The notes under the pieces are model-generated. The model did no database searches, was not told the origin of the DNA, and saw only the letters and a list, made by a program, of their open reading frames with translations. DNA of 64,000 nucleotides from Pseudomonas fluorescens. GTDB lineage: Bacteria; Pseudomonadota; Gammaproteobacteria; Pseudomonadales; Pseudomonadaceae. The stretch spans positions 806,001-870,000 of the forward strand of contig NZ_CP012830.1 of NCBI RefSeq assembly GCF_001307155.1. Direction: 5' to 3'. A program made the translations under genes and the position numbers. Below are positions 44,496-53,572 of this stretch, piece after piece (position 1 is the stretch's first letter; every line of letters begins with the position of its first letter).

Positions 44496-46547
44496 TTGAA
44501 GCTGGAACTCAAAAACAGCTTGTCGGTGAAGTTGCTCCGGGTCGTGCTCCTGTCGGCATTGATCGTCGGTGTGGTGTTGAGCTGCGCGCAGATTGTTTTC
44601 GATGCTTATAAAACGCGCCAGGCCGTGGCCAATGATGCCCAGCGCATCCTCGACATGTTCCGCGATCCCTCGACCCAGGCGGTGTACAGCCTCGATCGGG
44701 AAATGGGTATGCAGGTTATCGAAGGCCTGTTCCAGGACGACGCCGTGCGCATGGCCTCCATCGGCCATCCCAATGAAGCCATGCTTGCGGAAAAAACCCG
44801 TGACTTGCAGCATTCTCACAGCCGTTGGCTGACCGACCTTATTCTGGGCCAGGAACGCACGTTCACCACGCAACTGGTGGGGCGCGGCCCCTATAGCGAG
44901 TATTACGGCGACCTCAGCATCACCCTCGACACCGCCACCTACGGTCAGGGCTTTATTGTCAGCTCGGTGATCATCTTCATCTCCGGCGTATTGCGGGCCA
45001 TGGCCATGAGCCTGGTGCTGTATCTGGTCTATCACTGGCTGCTGACCAAACCGTTGTCGCGGATTATCGAACACCTGACCAACGTCAATCCCGACCGTCC
45101 CAGCGAACACAAGATTCCGCAACTCAAGGGCCACGAAAAGAACGAACTGGGGATCTGGATCAACACCGCCAACCAGTTGCTTGAGTCCATCGAACGTAAT
45201 ACCCACCTGCGCCACGAAGCCGAAAACAGCCTGTTGCGCATGGCGCAATACGATTTCCTCACCGGCCTGCCGAATCGCCAGCAATTGCAGCAGCAACTGG
45301 ACAAGATTCTGGTAGACGCCGGTCGCCTGCAACGCCGGGTCGCCGTGCTGTGTGTGGGCCTGGATGATTTCAAAGGGATCAACGAGCAGTTCAGCTACCA
45401 GACCGGCGACCAATTGCTGCTGGCCCTGGCCGACCGTCTGCGAGCCCACAGTGGTCGTCTCGGCGCGCTCGCCCGCCTGGGGGGCGATCAGTTCGCGCTG
45501 GTTCAGGCCGATATCGAGCAACCCTACGAAGCCGCCGAGCTGGCACAAAGCATCCTCGATGACCTGGAAGCGGCGTTCGCCCTCGATCATCAGGAAATCC
45601 GCCTGCGCGCAACCATCGGCATCACCCTGTTCCCGGAAGATGGCGACAGCACCGAGAAGCTGTTGCAGAAAGCCGAACAGACCATGACCCTGGCCAAGAC
45701 CCGTTCGCGCAATCGCTATCAGTTCTATATCGCCAGCGTCGACAGCGAAATGCGCCGTCGCCGCGAACTGGAAAAAGACCTGCGCGATGCCCTCACCCGC
45801 AATCAGTTCTATCTGGTTTATCAACCGCAGATCAGTTACCGCGATCAGCGGGTGGTCGGTGTCGAGGCGCTGATTCGCTGGCAACACCCGGAACATGGGC
45901 TGGTGCCGCCGGATCTGTTCATTCCGCTGGCCGAGCAGAACGGCACGATCATCGCCATCGGCGAATGGGTGCTGGACCAGGCCTGCCGACAACTGCGTGA
46001 ATGGCACGACCAGGGGTTCAGCGACCTGCGCATGGCGGTCAACCTGTCCACTGTGCAACTGCACCACGCCGAGTTGCCGCGGGTCATCAACAACCTGATG
46101 CAAATGTATCGCCTGCCGCCGCGCAGCCTCGAGCTGGAAGTCACCGAGACCGGCTTGATGGAAGACATCAGCACCGCCGCACAACACCTGCTCAGCCTGC
46201 GCCGTTCGGGGGCCTTGATCGCTATCGACGACTTCGGGACCGGCTACTCATCGCTGAGTTATTTGAAAAGCCTGCCGCTGGACAAGATCAAGATCGACAA
46301 GAGCTTCGTTCAGGACCTGCTCGACGACGATGACGATGCAACTATCGTTCGCGCGATCATCCAGCTCGGCAAAAGCCTTGGCATGCAGGTGATCGCCGAG
46401 GGCGTGGAAACGGTCGAACAAGAGGCTTACATCATCTCCGAAGGCTGCCACGAAGGTCAGGGCTATTTCTACAGCAAACCGCTGCCTGCGCGAGAGCTGG
46501 CCGCTTATCTGAAACAGGCCCAACGCAGTAATGCGTTGATCTTGTGA
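44496..46547 (+). CDS. bifA: Cyclic di-GMP phosphodiesterase BifA (GGDQF/EAL)
   Basis: A 683-residue inner-membrane enzyme that degrades cyclic di-GMP, favouring swarming over biofilm. One TM helix near residues 12-35, a periplasmic loop, a second helix near 165-185, a HAMP-like linker, a GGDEF domain and an EAL domain. The cyclase motif is GGDQF (about residue 330), expected to be inactive. The phosphodiesterase residues are intact: EALIRW, NLSTVQL, EVTETGLMED, DDFGTGYSSL and AEGVET. P. aeruginosa BifA also has GGDQF and follows sodB. The start codon is TTG with AAGGA 8 nt upstream. Confidence 0.92.
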   Translation: MKLELKNSLSVKLLRVVLLSALIVGVVLSCAQIVFDAYKTRQAVANDAQRILDMFRDPSTQAVYSLDREMGMQVIEGLFQDDAVRMASIGHPNEAMLAEKTRDLQHSHSRWLTDLILGQERTFTTQLVGRGPYSEYYGDLSITLDTATYGQGFIVSSVIIFISGVLRAMAMSLVLYLVYHWLLTKPLSRIIEHLTNVNPDRPSEHKIPQLKGHEKNELGIWINTANQLLESIERNTHLRHEAENSLLRMAQYDFLTGLPNRQQLQQQLDKILVDAGRLQRRVAVLCVGLDDFKGINEQFSYQTGDQLLLALADRLRAHSGRLGALARLGGDQFALVQADIEQPYEAAELAQSILDDLEAAFALDHQEIRLRATIGITLFPEDGDSTEKLLQKAEQTMTLAKTRSRNRYQFYIASVDSEMRRRRELEKDLRDALTRNQFYLVYQPQISYRDQRVVGVEALIRWQHPEHGLVPPDLFIPLAEQNGTIIAIGEWVLDQACRQLREWHDQGFSDLRMAVNLSTVQLHHAELPRVINNLMQMYRLPPRSLELEVTETGLMEDISTAAQHLLSLRRSGALIAIDDFGTGYSSLSYLKSLPLDKIKIDKSFVQDLLDDDDDATIVRAIIQLGKSLGMQVIAEGVETVEQEAYIISEGCHEGQGYFYSKPLPARELAAYLKQAQRSNALIL

Positions 46548-46562
46548 TGCTCACACCCGCCC

Positions 46563-46711
46563 CGTAGCAGCTGCCGAAGGCTGCGTTCGGCTCGGTCCGC
46601 GCTCGGGCGCAGCAGTCGTAAACCCTGACGCCGCGATTAGCCTGACACAACGCATTGCCTGATTTCACGACTGCTGCGCAGCCGAACGCCGGCTGCGCCA
46701 GCTGCTACAGG
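46563..46711. repeat. Long inverted repeat (CGTAGCAGCTGCCGAAGGCTGCG family)
   Basis: CGTAGCAGCTGCCGAAGGC...GCGTTCGGCTCGG and, at the right, CGAACGCCGGCTGCGCCAGCTGCTACAGG are imperfect reverse complements; inner CAGCAGTCGT pairs with ACGACTGCTG. Same family as at 52156 and 22826. It fills most of the gap after bifA. Confidence 0.75.
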
Positions 46712-46792
46712 TGATGTGCAGGTGATTGCAGGTCATGTGCAGGCGCTACTGCCCTCCTAAACAAGACATATTTCCATCCGCGGCCCTTTACA

Positions 46793-46817
46793 CATAATGC
46801 GAAAGATTTGCATTATG
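46793..46817. promoter_or_regulatory. Fur-box-like dyad before the imelysin operon
   Basis: CATAATGC-GAAAGATTT-GCATTATG, perfect 8-bp arms, 58 nt upstream of the imelysin start. It resembles the GCGAATGATNNNCATT sites bound by Fur in Pseudomonas. Iron repression is expected from known icmP biology. Confidence 0.6.
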
Positions 46818-46874
46818 TCGCAGTTTTGCGCACCCCCGCGCCTGTCCATTATTTACCGAAGCAGGATGTTCGCC

Positions 46875-48218
46875 ATGATTCGTATGCCTCTGGCTACCGC
46901 CAGTTTGCTGGCCATCGCTATTTCCCTCGCCGGTTGCGGCGAAGGTAAAGACAAGGCTGCTGCTCCTCAAGCGCCTACTCCGGCCACCAGCACTTCGGCA
47001 CCTGCTGCGCCTGCCGCTACCGGAAAAGTCGATGAAGCCGCTGGCAAAGCCGTTGTCGCGCACTACGCCGACATGGTTTTTGCGGTCTTCAGCGATGCCG
47101 AATCCACTGCGAAAACCCTGCAAACGGCCATCGACGCCTTCCTCGCCAAGCCGAATGCCGAGACCCTGAAAGCCGCTCGCGCAGCCTGGGTCGCTGCACG
47201 CGTGCCTTACCTGCAGAGTGAAGTATTCCGCTTCGGCAACACCATCATTGACGATTGGGAAGGTCAGGTTAACGCCTGGCCGCTCGACGAAGGCCTGATC
47301 GACTACGTCGACAAGAGCTACGAGCACGCATTGGGTAACCCGGGGGCCAACGCCAACATCATCGCCAACCCGATCATCCAGGTGGGTGAAGACAAGATCG
47401 ACGTGACCGACATCACGCCGGAAAAACTCGCCAGCCTGAACGAACTGGGCGGTTCCGAAGCGAACGTCGCGACGGGTTACCACGCCATCGAATTCCTGCT
47501 CTGGGGCCAGGACCTGAACGGCACCGGCCCTGGTGCCGGCAACCGTCCGGCGTCGGACTACCTGGAAGGCGCCGGGGCTACCGGTGGCCACAACGATCGT
47601 CGTCGCGCTTACCTGAAAGCCGTGACCCAGTTGCTGGTCAGCGACCTGGAAGAAATGGTCGGCAACTGGAAGCCGAACGTGCCCGACAACTACCGCGCCG
47701 AGCTGGAAGCAGAACCGGCTGAAAGCGGTTTGCGCAAAATGCTCTTCGGCATGGGTAGCCTCTCGCTGGGCGAACTGGCGGGCGAGCGCATGAAAGTTTC
47801 CCTGGAAGCCAACTCCCCGGAAGACGAACAGGACTGCTTCAGCGACAACACCCACAACTCGCACTTCTACGATGCCAAAGGCATTCGTAACGTGTACCTG
47901 GGCGAATACACCCGCACCGACGGCACCAAAATGACCGGCGCCAGCCTGTCGTCGCTGGTGGCCAAAGCCGACCCGGCTGCCGATGCTGCGCTCAAGGCTG
48001 ACCTGGCCACCACCGAGGCCAAAATCCAGGTCATGGTTGATCACGCCAACAAGGGTGAGCACTACGACCAGTTGATCGCTGCCGGTAATACCGCGGGCAA
48101 CCAGATCGTGCGTGACGCCATTGCGGCACTGGTCAAGCAGACCAGTGCAATCGAACTGGCTGCCGGCAAACTGGGCATCAGCGACCTGAACCCGGACAAC
48201 GCCGATCACGATTTCTGA
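46875..48218 (+). CDS. icmP: Imelysin-family lipoprotein (IcmP-like)
   Basis: A 447-residue lipoprotein with lipobox LAGC (Cys near residue 22) and a Pro/Ala-rich linker. The imelysin domain carries the GxHxxE motif in GYHAIEFLLW (about residue 204). P. aeruginosa IcmP was named an insulin-cleaving metalloproteinase; later work places imelysin proteins in iron uptake, related to EfeO. The ATG at 46875 has AGCAGGA 8 nt upstream; earlier in-frame ATGs give no signal peptide. It is the first of four related genes and has a Fur-like dyad upstream. Confidence 0.88.
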   Translation: MIRMPLATASLLAIAISLAGCGEGKDKAAAPQAPTPATSTSAPAAPAATGKVDEAAGKAVVAHYADMVFAVFSDAESTAKTLQTAIDAFLAKPNAETLKAARAAWVAARVPYLQSEVFRFGNTIIDDWEGQVNAWPLDEGLIDYVDKSYEHALGNPGANANIIANPIIQVGEDKIDVTDITPEKLASLNELGGSEANVATGYHAIEFLLWGQDLNGTGPGAGNRPASDYLEGAGATGGHNDRRRAYLKAVTQLLVSDLEEMVGNWKPNVPDNYRAELEAEPAESGLRKMLFGMGSLSLGELAGERMKVSLEANSPEDEQDCFSDNTHNSHFYDAKGIRNVYLGEYTRTDGTKMTGASLSSLVAKADPAADAALKADLATTEAKIQVMVDHANKGEHYDQLIAAGNTAGNQIVRDAIAALVKQTSAIELAAGKLGISDLNPDNADHDF

Positions 48219-48237
48219 TTAACGCTGACCGACCAAT

Positions 48238-48264
48238 AAGGCGACCTTCGGGTCGCCTTTTTTA
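48238..48264 (+). terminator. Terminator after the imelysin gene
   Basis: AAGGCGACC-TTCG-GGTCGCCTT followed by TTTT, 19 nt after the stop. Confidence 0.9.
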
Positions 48265-48280
48265 TACCTGCTGCTTGCCC

Positions 48281-48370
48281 TGTAGGAGCAAGGCTTGCCC
48301 GCGATGAACGATAACGCGGTCAATCCGATGCACCGAGGCGCCTGCATCGCGAGCAAGCTTTGCTCCTACA
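48281..48370. repeat. Inverted pair of TGTAGGAGCAAGGCTTG repeats
   Basis: TGTAGGAGCAAGGCTTGCCC at the left and CGAGCAAGCTTTGCTCCTAC at the right form a nearly perfect inverted pair. Same arrangement and inner sequence (AACGATAACGCGGTC) as at 14258. Confidence 0.85.
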
Positions 48371-48459
48371 AATGGGAGCAAACGATAATTCCTCTTATTC
48401 AAACTCCGTGGCCCTGTTAGACTTTGCGCCCTTGTTTGGCTCGTCTTTCAGGATTGCCG

Positions 48460-49887
48460 ATGCCCTCGCTGCCTCTTCGCTTGTCTGCACTGCTTCTGGC
48501 CCTGGGCCTGAGTGCCTGCGATGACGCCCCGCGTTTTACCAAGGCCGAACCCGGTGAAGCCCGCTCCGGTGGCGCAGCGACCGTCAGAAAGACCGACCAG
48601 AATGCGTTCTCCCTGCCTTCAGCCAACCTCTCGCCGACCCGTCGGCTGGACTTCAGCGTCGGCAACAGTTTTTTCCGCAGTCCTTGGGTGATCGCCCCCT
48701 CGACCACCACCGCCCGCGATGGTCTCGGTCCGCTGTTCAACACCAACGCCTGCCAGAACTGCCATATCAAGGACGGTCGCGGTCATCCGCCGACGGCCGA
48801 TTCCAATAATGCCGTGTCGATGCTGGTGCGTCTGTCGATCCCCAACGAGCCGGCCTATGCCAAGCTCATCGAGCACATGGGCGTGGTGCCTGAGCCGGTC
48901 TACGGCGGGCAACTCCAGGACATGGCCGTGCCCGGCGTCGCCCCCGAAGGCAAGGTTCGAGTCGACTATGATCCGCTCCCGGTGCGCTTTACCGACGGCA
49001 CTGAAATCGAACTGCGTAAACCCAGGCTGCTGATCACCCAACTGGGCTACGGCCCGATGCATCCCGACACGCTTTTTTCCGCTCGGGTCGCCCCGCCGAT
49101 GATTGGCCTCGGACTGCTCGAAGCCATCTCCGACGCAGATATCCTGGCCAACGCCGACGCCCAGGCTAAAGCCAAAAACGGCATCGCCGGACGTCCGAAT
49201 CGGGTGTGGGATGACGCGCAGCAAAAGACCGTTTTGGGGCGCTTTGGCTGGAAAGCCGGGCAACCGAATCTCAATCAGCAAAACGTTCACGCGTTTTCCG
49301 GTGATATGGGCCTTACGACCAGTCTGAGACCGTTCGATGATTGCACCCCGGCCCAGACCGACTGCCTGCAGGCGCCTAACGGCAATGGCCCGGATGGCGA
49401 GCCGGAAGTCAGCGACAACATCTTGCGCCTGGTGCTGTTCTATAGCCGTAACCTCGCCGTCCCGGCCCGCCGTGACGTCAACGGAGCGCAAGTCCTGGCC
49501 GGTAAAAACCTGTTCTATCAGGCCGGTTGCCAATCGTGCCACACGCCGAAATTCACCACCGCCGCGAATGCCGCAGAACCTGAACTGGCCAATCAAGTGA
49601 TTCGCCCCTACAGCGATCTGCTGTTGCATGACATGGGCGAAGGCCTGGCCGATAACCGTAGCGAATTCCAGGCCTCAGGCCGCGACTGGCGCACCCCGCC
49701 GTTGTGGGGCATTGGCCTGACGCAAGCGGTCAGTGGCCACACGCAGTTTCTGCATGACGGCCGCGCTCGCAACCTGCTCGAAGCCGTGCTCTGGCACGGC
49801 GGTGAAGCACGCGCGGCGCAGCAGCAGGTTTTAGCGTTCAATGCCGAGCAGCGCGCTGCGTTGCTGGCCTTTTTGAATTCTCTTTGA
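48460..49887 (+). CDS. Di-heme thiol-oxidoreductase-like lipoprotein (DUF1111)
   Basis: A 475-residue lipoprotein (lipobox LSAC near residue 20) with two c-type heme sites, CQNCH (about residue 99) and CQSCH (about 359), as in the di-heme oxidoreductases of COG3488. It should transfer electrons in the periplasm, perhaps handling iron redox state beside the imelysins. The ATG at 48460 follows CAGGA by 7 nt; an upstream TTG would add 12 residues. It begins a group with the second imelysin (42-nt gap) and the DUF1513 gene. Confidence 0.85.
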   Translation: MPSLPLRLSALLLALGLSACDDAPRFTKAEPGEARSGGAATVRKTDQNAFSLPSANLSPTRRLDFSVGNSFFRSPWVIAPSTTTARDGLGPLFNTNACQNCHIKDGRGHPPTADSNNAVSMLVRLSIPNEPAYAKLIEHMGVVPEPVYGGQLQDMAVPGVAPEGKVRVDYDPLPVRFTDGTEIELRKPRLLITQLGYGPMHPDTLFSARVAPPMIGLGLLEAISDADILANADAQAKAKNGIAGRPNRVWDDAQQKTVLGRFGWKAGQPNLNQQNVHAFSGDMGLTTSLRPFDDCTPAQTDCLQAPNGNGPDGEPEVSDNILRLVLFYSRNLAVPARRDVNGAQVLAGKNLFYQAGCQSCHTPKFTTAANAAEPELANQVIRPYSDLLLHDMGEGLADNRSEFQASGRDWRTPPLWGIGLTQAVSGHTQFLHDGRARNLLEAVLWHGGEARAAQQQVLAFNAEQRAALLAFLNSL

Positions 49888-49929
49888 CGCATTTCCCATA
49901 CGCTTTTGCCCATAAAAAGGGAGCCCGAC

Positions 49930-50994
49930 ATGTTCCGCCCCAAGCTGTTGTTCACCAGCCTTGCCGCACTCGTCCTGGGTGCCTGCTCGCCTCAGGACCC
50001 TCAAGCCGTCACCTCGGCAGCCATCGCCAAGCAAGTGATCCTGCCGACCTACAGTCGCTGGGTTGAAGCCGACCGCCAATTGGCCGCCAGTGCGCTGGCC
50101 TACTGCGAAGGCAAGGCAGACCTTGCAACAGCTCGCGCCGATTTCCTCCATGCACAAAAGGCCTGGGCACAATTGCAACCGCTGCTGGTTGGCCCACTGG
50201 CCGAAGGCAATCGCTCCTGGCAGGTGCAGTTCTGGCCGGACAAGAAAAACCTGGTCGGCCGTCAGGTCGAGCAACTGGTCACCGCGCAACCGCAGATCGA
50301 TGCCGCTGCGCTGGCCAAATCCAGCGTCGTCGTGCAGGGCCTCTCGGCCTATGAGTACATTCTGTTCGACGAAAAAACCAACGTGGCCGACGCCGCGCAA
50401 AAAGCCCGTTACTGCCCACTGCTGACGGCCATCGGCGAACGTCAGAAACAGCTGGCCGAAGAGATCCTCGCGAGCTGGAACAGCACCGACGGCATGCTGG
50501 CCCAGATGAGCAAATTCCCGAACCAGCGTTACGCCGACTCTCACGAAGCCATCGCCGATCTGCTCCGCGCTCAAGTGACGGCACTGGATACCCTGAAGAA
50601 AAAACTCGGCACGCCGATGGGGCGCCAGACCAAGGGCATTCCACAGCCGTTCCAGGCCGATGCATGGCGCAGTCATTCGTCGCTGCAAAGCATGCAATCG
50701 AGCCTGGCTGCCGCCCGGACGGTCTGGGTCGGTGTCGACAACAAGGGCCTGCGTGGCCTGTTGCCGGCCGAGCAAAAGCCGCTGGCGGACAAGATCGATG
50801 CCGCCTACGCCGCGTCGTTGAAACTGTTTGAAAGCAGCCAGCGCTCGCTGACCGAAATGCTCACCGACGATGCCGGTCGCCAGCAACTCAACGACCTTTA
50901 CGACAGCCTCAACGTCGTCCATCGCCTGCACGAAGGTGAACTGGCCAAGGCACTGGGCATCCAACTCGGCTTCAACGCCAACGACGGTGACTGA
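49930..50994 (+). CDS. Second imelysin-family lipoprotein, altered motif
   Basis: A 354-residue lipoprotein with lipobox LGAC (Cys near residue 20). The imelysin domain is recognisable (ILPTYSRWVEADRQLAASA), but the GxHxxE site reads G-L-S-A-Y-E, so the His is lost. It may have a structural or partner role rather than metal binding. The stop shares one base with the ATG of an alternative start for the next gene (TGATG), indicating coupling. Confidence 0.85.
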   Translation: MFRPKLLFTSLAALVLGACSPQDPQAVTSAAIAKQVILPTYSRWVEADRQLAASALAYCEGKADLATARADFLHAQKAWAQLQPLLVGPLAEGNRSWQVQFWPDKKNLVGRQVEQLVTAQPQIDAAALAKSSVVVQGLSAYEYILFDEKTNVADAAQKARYCPLLTAIGERQKQLAEEILASWNSTDGMLAQMSKFPNQRYADSHEAIADLLRAQVTALDTLKKKLGTPMGRQTKGIPQPFQADAWRSHSSLQSMQSSLAAARTVWVGVDNKGLRGLLPAEQKPLADKIDAAYAASLKLFESSQRSLTEMLTDDAGRQQLNDLYDSLNVVHRLHEGELAKALGIQLGFNANDGD

Positions 50995-51008
50995 TGAGGG
51001 GTAGCGCC

Positions 51009-52106
51009 ATGCTGCGACGTCAGGCTCTGACATTAGGCAGTTTGTTGCTGGGCGCCGTGACGCTGGGCGGCTGGAAGCTGTTCAAGCAAAAGGACCACGG
51101 TCCTTTGCTGCTTTCGGCGCGCGACGACAGCGACGGCAAACATTACGCCGTCGGCTATCGGCTGGATGGCACTCGAGTGTTCGCCACCGAAGTCGGCCAA
51201 CGCTGCCACGACATCATCAACCACCCAGCTCTGCCAATGGCCCTGTTCGTCGCGCGGCGGCCGGGCACCGAGAGTTATCTGGTCGATCTGCGTGACGGTG
51301 CGCTGCTGCAAACCGTGGTGTCGCAACCGAACCGGCACTTCTACGGTCACGCGGTTATTCATAAAAGCGGCGACTGGCTCTACGCCACCGAAAACGACAC
51401 CAGCGACCCGGGTCGCGGCCTGCTCGGGGTGTACCGTTTCGAGGGTCAGCGATTGATTCACAGCGGTGAGATTTCCACCCACGGCATCGGCCCGCATCAA
51501 GTGTCATGGATGCCCGACGGTGAAACCCTGGTGGTGGCCAACGGCGGGATTCGTACCGAAGCCGAGAGCCGGGTCGAGATGAACCTCGACGCCATGCAAC
51601 CCAGCCTAGTGCTGATGCAGCGCGATGGCACCCTGCTGAGCAAGGAAACCCTGGCCCAGCAGATGAACAGCGTGCGTCACATGGGGATCGCCAGCGACGG
51701 CACCATCGTCACCGGCCAGCAGTTCATGGGCGCCGCCCATGAATCATCCGAGCTGTTGGCGATCAAGCGTCCCGGCCAGCCCTTCGTCGCGTTCCCGGTC
51801 GCCGAGCACCAGTTGCAGGCCATGGGGCACTACACCGCAAGCGTCGCGGTGCACAGTGACTTGCGGCTGGTGGCGCTCACCGCACCGCGCGGCAACCGTT
51901 TTTTCATCTGGGACCTGGACAGCGGCGAAGTGCGCCTCGATGCACCGCTGCCCGACTGCGCCGGTGTCGGGGCAGTGGCCGATGGCTTTGTCGTGACCTC
52001 GGGGCAAGGGCGTTGCCGTTTCTATGATTGTCGCCAGACACCGCTGCTGGCCAAGCCCCTCGAACTCCCCGCAGGGCTTTGGGATAACCACCTGCATCTG
52101 GTTTGA
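51009..52106 (+). CDS. DUF1513 periplasmic beta-propeller-like protein
   Basis: A 365-residue protein with an N-terminal signal of possible Tat type (MLRRQALTLGSLLLGAV), then repeated strands such as HYAVGYRLDG, GHAVIHKSGDWLYATENDT and HGIGPHQVSWMPDGETLVVANGG, typical of DUF1513 proteins linked with imelysins. It should be in the periplasm. ATG at 50994 (overlapping the previous stop) is possible; I chose 51009 because GAGGGG lies 7 nt upstream. Role unknown, probably in iron handling with the preceding three genes. Confidence 0.85.
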   Translation: MLRRQALTLGSLLLGAVTLGGWKLFKQKDHGPLLLSARDDSDGKHYAVGYRLDGTRVFATEVGQRCHDIINHPALPMALFVARRPGTESYLVDLRDGALLQTVVSQPNRHFYGHAVIHKSGDWLYATENDTSDPGRGLLGVYRFEGQRLIHSGEISTHGIGPHQVSWMPDGETLVVANGGIRTEAESRVEMNLDAMQPSLVLMQRDGTLLSKETLAQQMNSVRHMGIASDGTIVTGQQFMGAAHESSELLAIKRPGQPFVAFPVAEHQLQAMGHYTASVAVHSDLRLVALTAPRGNRFFIWDLDSGEVRLDAPLPDCAGVGAVADGFVVTSGQGRCRFYDCRQTPLLAKPLELPAGLWDNHLHLV

Positions 52107-52155
52107 AACCTGCGCTGCCAAATTGATCGTTCCCACTCTCAATCTGGCCGATACC

Positions 52156-52306
52156 CCCTGTAGCAGCTGGCGCAGCCTGCGTTCGGCTCGGTCCGCGCTC
52201 GGGCGCAGCAGTCGTAAAATCATGCGCCGCGGTGTGTCAGGCTCAACCGTGGCGGCAGGATTTACGACCGCTTCGCGCTCGAACGCAGGCTGCGCCAGCT
52301 GCTACG
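52156..52306. repeat. Long inverted repeat (CTGTAGCAGCTGGCGCAGCCTGCG family)
   Basis: CTGTAGCAGCTGGCGCAGCC and CGCAGGCTGCGCCAGCTGCT are opposed, with TTCGGCTCGGTCCGCGCTCG and CAGCAGTCGTAAA inside, nearly identical to the element at 46563. It fills the 301-nt gap before the RND genes. Confidence 0.8.
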
Positions 52307-52407
52307 GATCGCGTCAGGTACAGCTCACCGGCAAGTATCTGGAATCACCCGCATACACGGAGTAATGTCTGGTCTGTCTCGCCTGATTTTTTCCAAGGAA
52401 GTGGAAT

Positions 52408-53559
52408 ATGCTGCGTCGCCGCATGCTGATCATGTTGGGTGTCGTGCTGTTGATCATCCTGATGCTGGGAGGCTACAAGGCCTTCTCCATCTACAAGATG
52501 ATCCAGACCTTCGCTGTGCCAAGACCACCGGTGAGTGTTGCCGTGGCCACGGCCACCGAACGGCCCTGGCAATCGCGCTTGCCCACGGTCGGCACACTCA
52601 AGGCGCTGCAAGGGGTCAACCTGAGCCTGGAGATTGCCGGTACGGTCAAGGACGTGCAGTTCGAATCCGGGCAGAAGGTCAAGGCCGGCCAACCGCTCGT
52701 GCAACTCGACAGCGCCGTTGAAAGCGCCCTGCTGGAAACCGCCCAGGCCGACCTGGGCCTGGCGCAACTCGATTACGGCCGCGGCAGCCAACTGGTCGGC
52801 AGTCAGGCGATCTCCAAGGGCGAGTTCGACCGGCTCACCGCGGTGCTCGCCAAGAACAAGGCCACCGTCAATCAGCTCAAGGCTGCGCTGGCGAAGAAAC
52901 ACATCGTTGCGCCCTTCAGCGGCACCATCGGCATTCGTCAGGTGGACGTCGGCGACTTCCTGCCCAGCGGCACGGTCATCGCCACCCTGCAGAACTTGAG
53001 TAGCCTTTACGTCGACTTCTTCGTGCCGGAACAAATGGTGCCGAAAATCGCCCTCGGCCAGGCGGTTCAAGTCACGGTCCCGGCCTACCCGACACAGAAC
53101 TTCCCCGGTGCCATCAGCGCGATCAACCCCAAGGTCGAAAGCAGCACCCGCAACGTGCAGGTACGTGCCACTCTCGCCAACCCGGACGGCACATTGCTGC
53201 CGGGCATGTTCGCCAGCCTGCAGGTCATGTTGCCGGACCCGCAACCCAGAATCGTCGTACCGGAAGGCGCGATCACCTACACCCTCTATGGCAACTCTCT
53301 CTACGTGGTCGCCCAGAAGAAGGACGCGAACGGCAACGTCGAGAAAGACGACCAGGGCCAGCCGATCCTGATCGCCGAACGGCGCTTCATCGAAACCGGC
53401 GAGCGTCGCGAAGGCCTGGTGACGATCAACAAAGGCTTGCAGAACGGCGAGCAAGTGGTCAGTGCCGGCCAGATCAAACTCGACAACGGCACGCACATTG
53501 TCGTCAGCCCCGACAAGAACCTGCCAGCCGTGCCAACCAGCCAACCGCGCACGAACTGA
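52408..53559 (+). CDS. mexV: RND efflux membrane fusion protein (MexV-like)
   Basis: A 383-residue periplasmic adaptor with an N-terminal TM anchor (LIMLGVVLLIILMLGGY). The lipoyl half-motifs EIAGTVKDVQFESGQKVKAGQPLVQLD and HIVAPFSGTIGIRQVDVGDF flank a short hairpin, followed by the beta-barrel domain. It links the RND pump to an outer-membrane channel. The ATG follows AAGGAAGTGG. Position matches PA4374 (MexV) as I recall; no TolC-type gene is adjacent, so OprM or another channel would be used. Confidence 0.9.
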   Translation: MLRRRMLIMLGVVLLIILMLGGYKAFSIYKMIQTFAVPRPPVSVAVATATERPWQSRLPTVGTLKALQGVNLSLEIAGTVKDVQFESGQKVKAGQPLVQLDSAVESALLETAQADLGLAQLDYGRGSQLVGSQAISKGEFDRLTAVLAKNKATVNQLKAALAKKHIVAPFSGTIGIRQVDVGDFLPSGTVIATLQNLSSLYVDFFVPEQMVPKIALGQAVQVTVPAYPTQNFPGAISAINPKVESSTRNVQVRATLANPDGTLLPGMFASLQVMLPDPQPRIVVPEGAITYTLYGNSLYVVAQKKDANGNVEKDDQGQPILIAERRFIETGERREGLVTINKGLQNGEQVVSAGQIKLDNGTHIVVSPDKNLPAVPTSQPRTN

Positions 53560-53572
53560 TCAAGGAATTCCC

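Noticed and set aside
44403..46187. 594-codon open frame antisense to bifA
   Set aside because: Sense frame has all EAL motifs; the antisense product is low-complexity.
46788..48209. 473-codon open frame antisense to the imelysin gene
   Set aside because: Same length as the sense gene by codon-bias mirroring; no signal peptide or motif.
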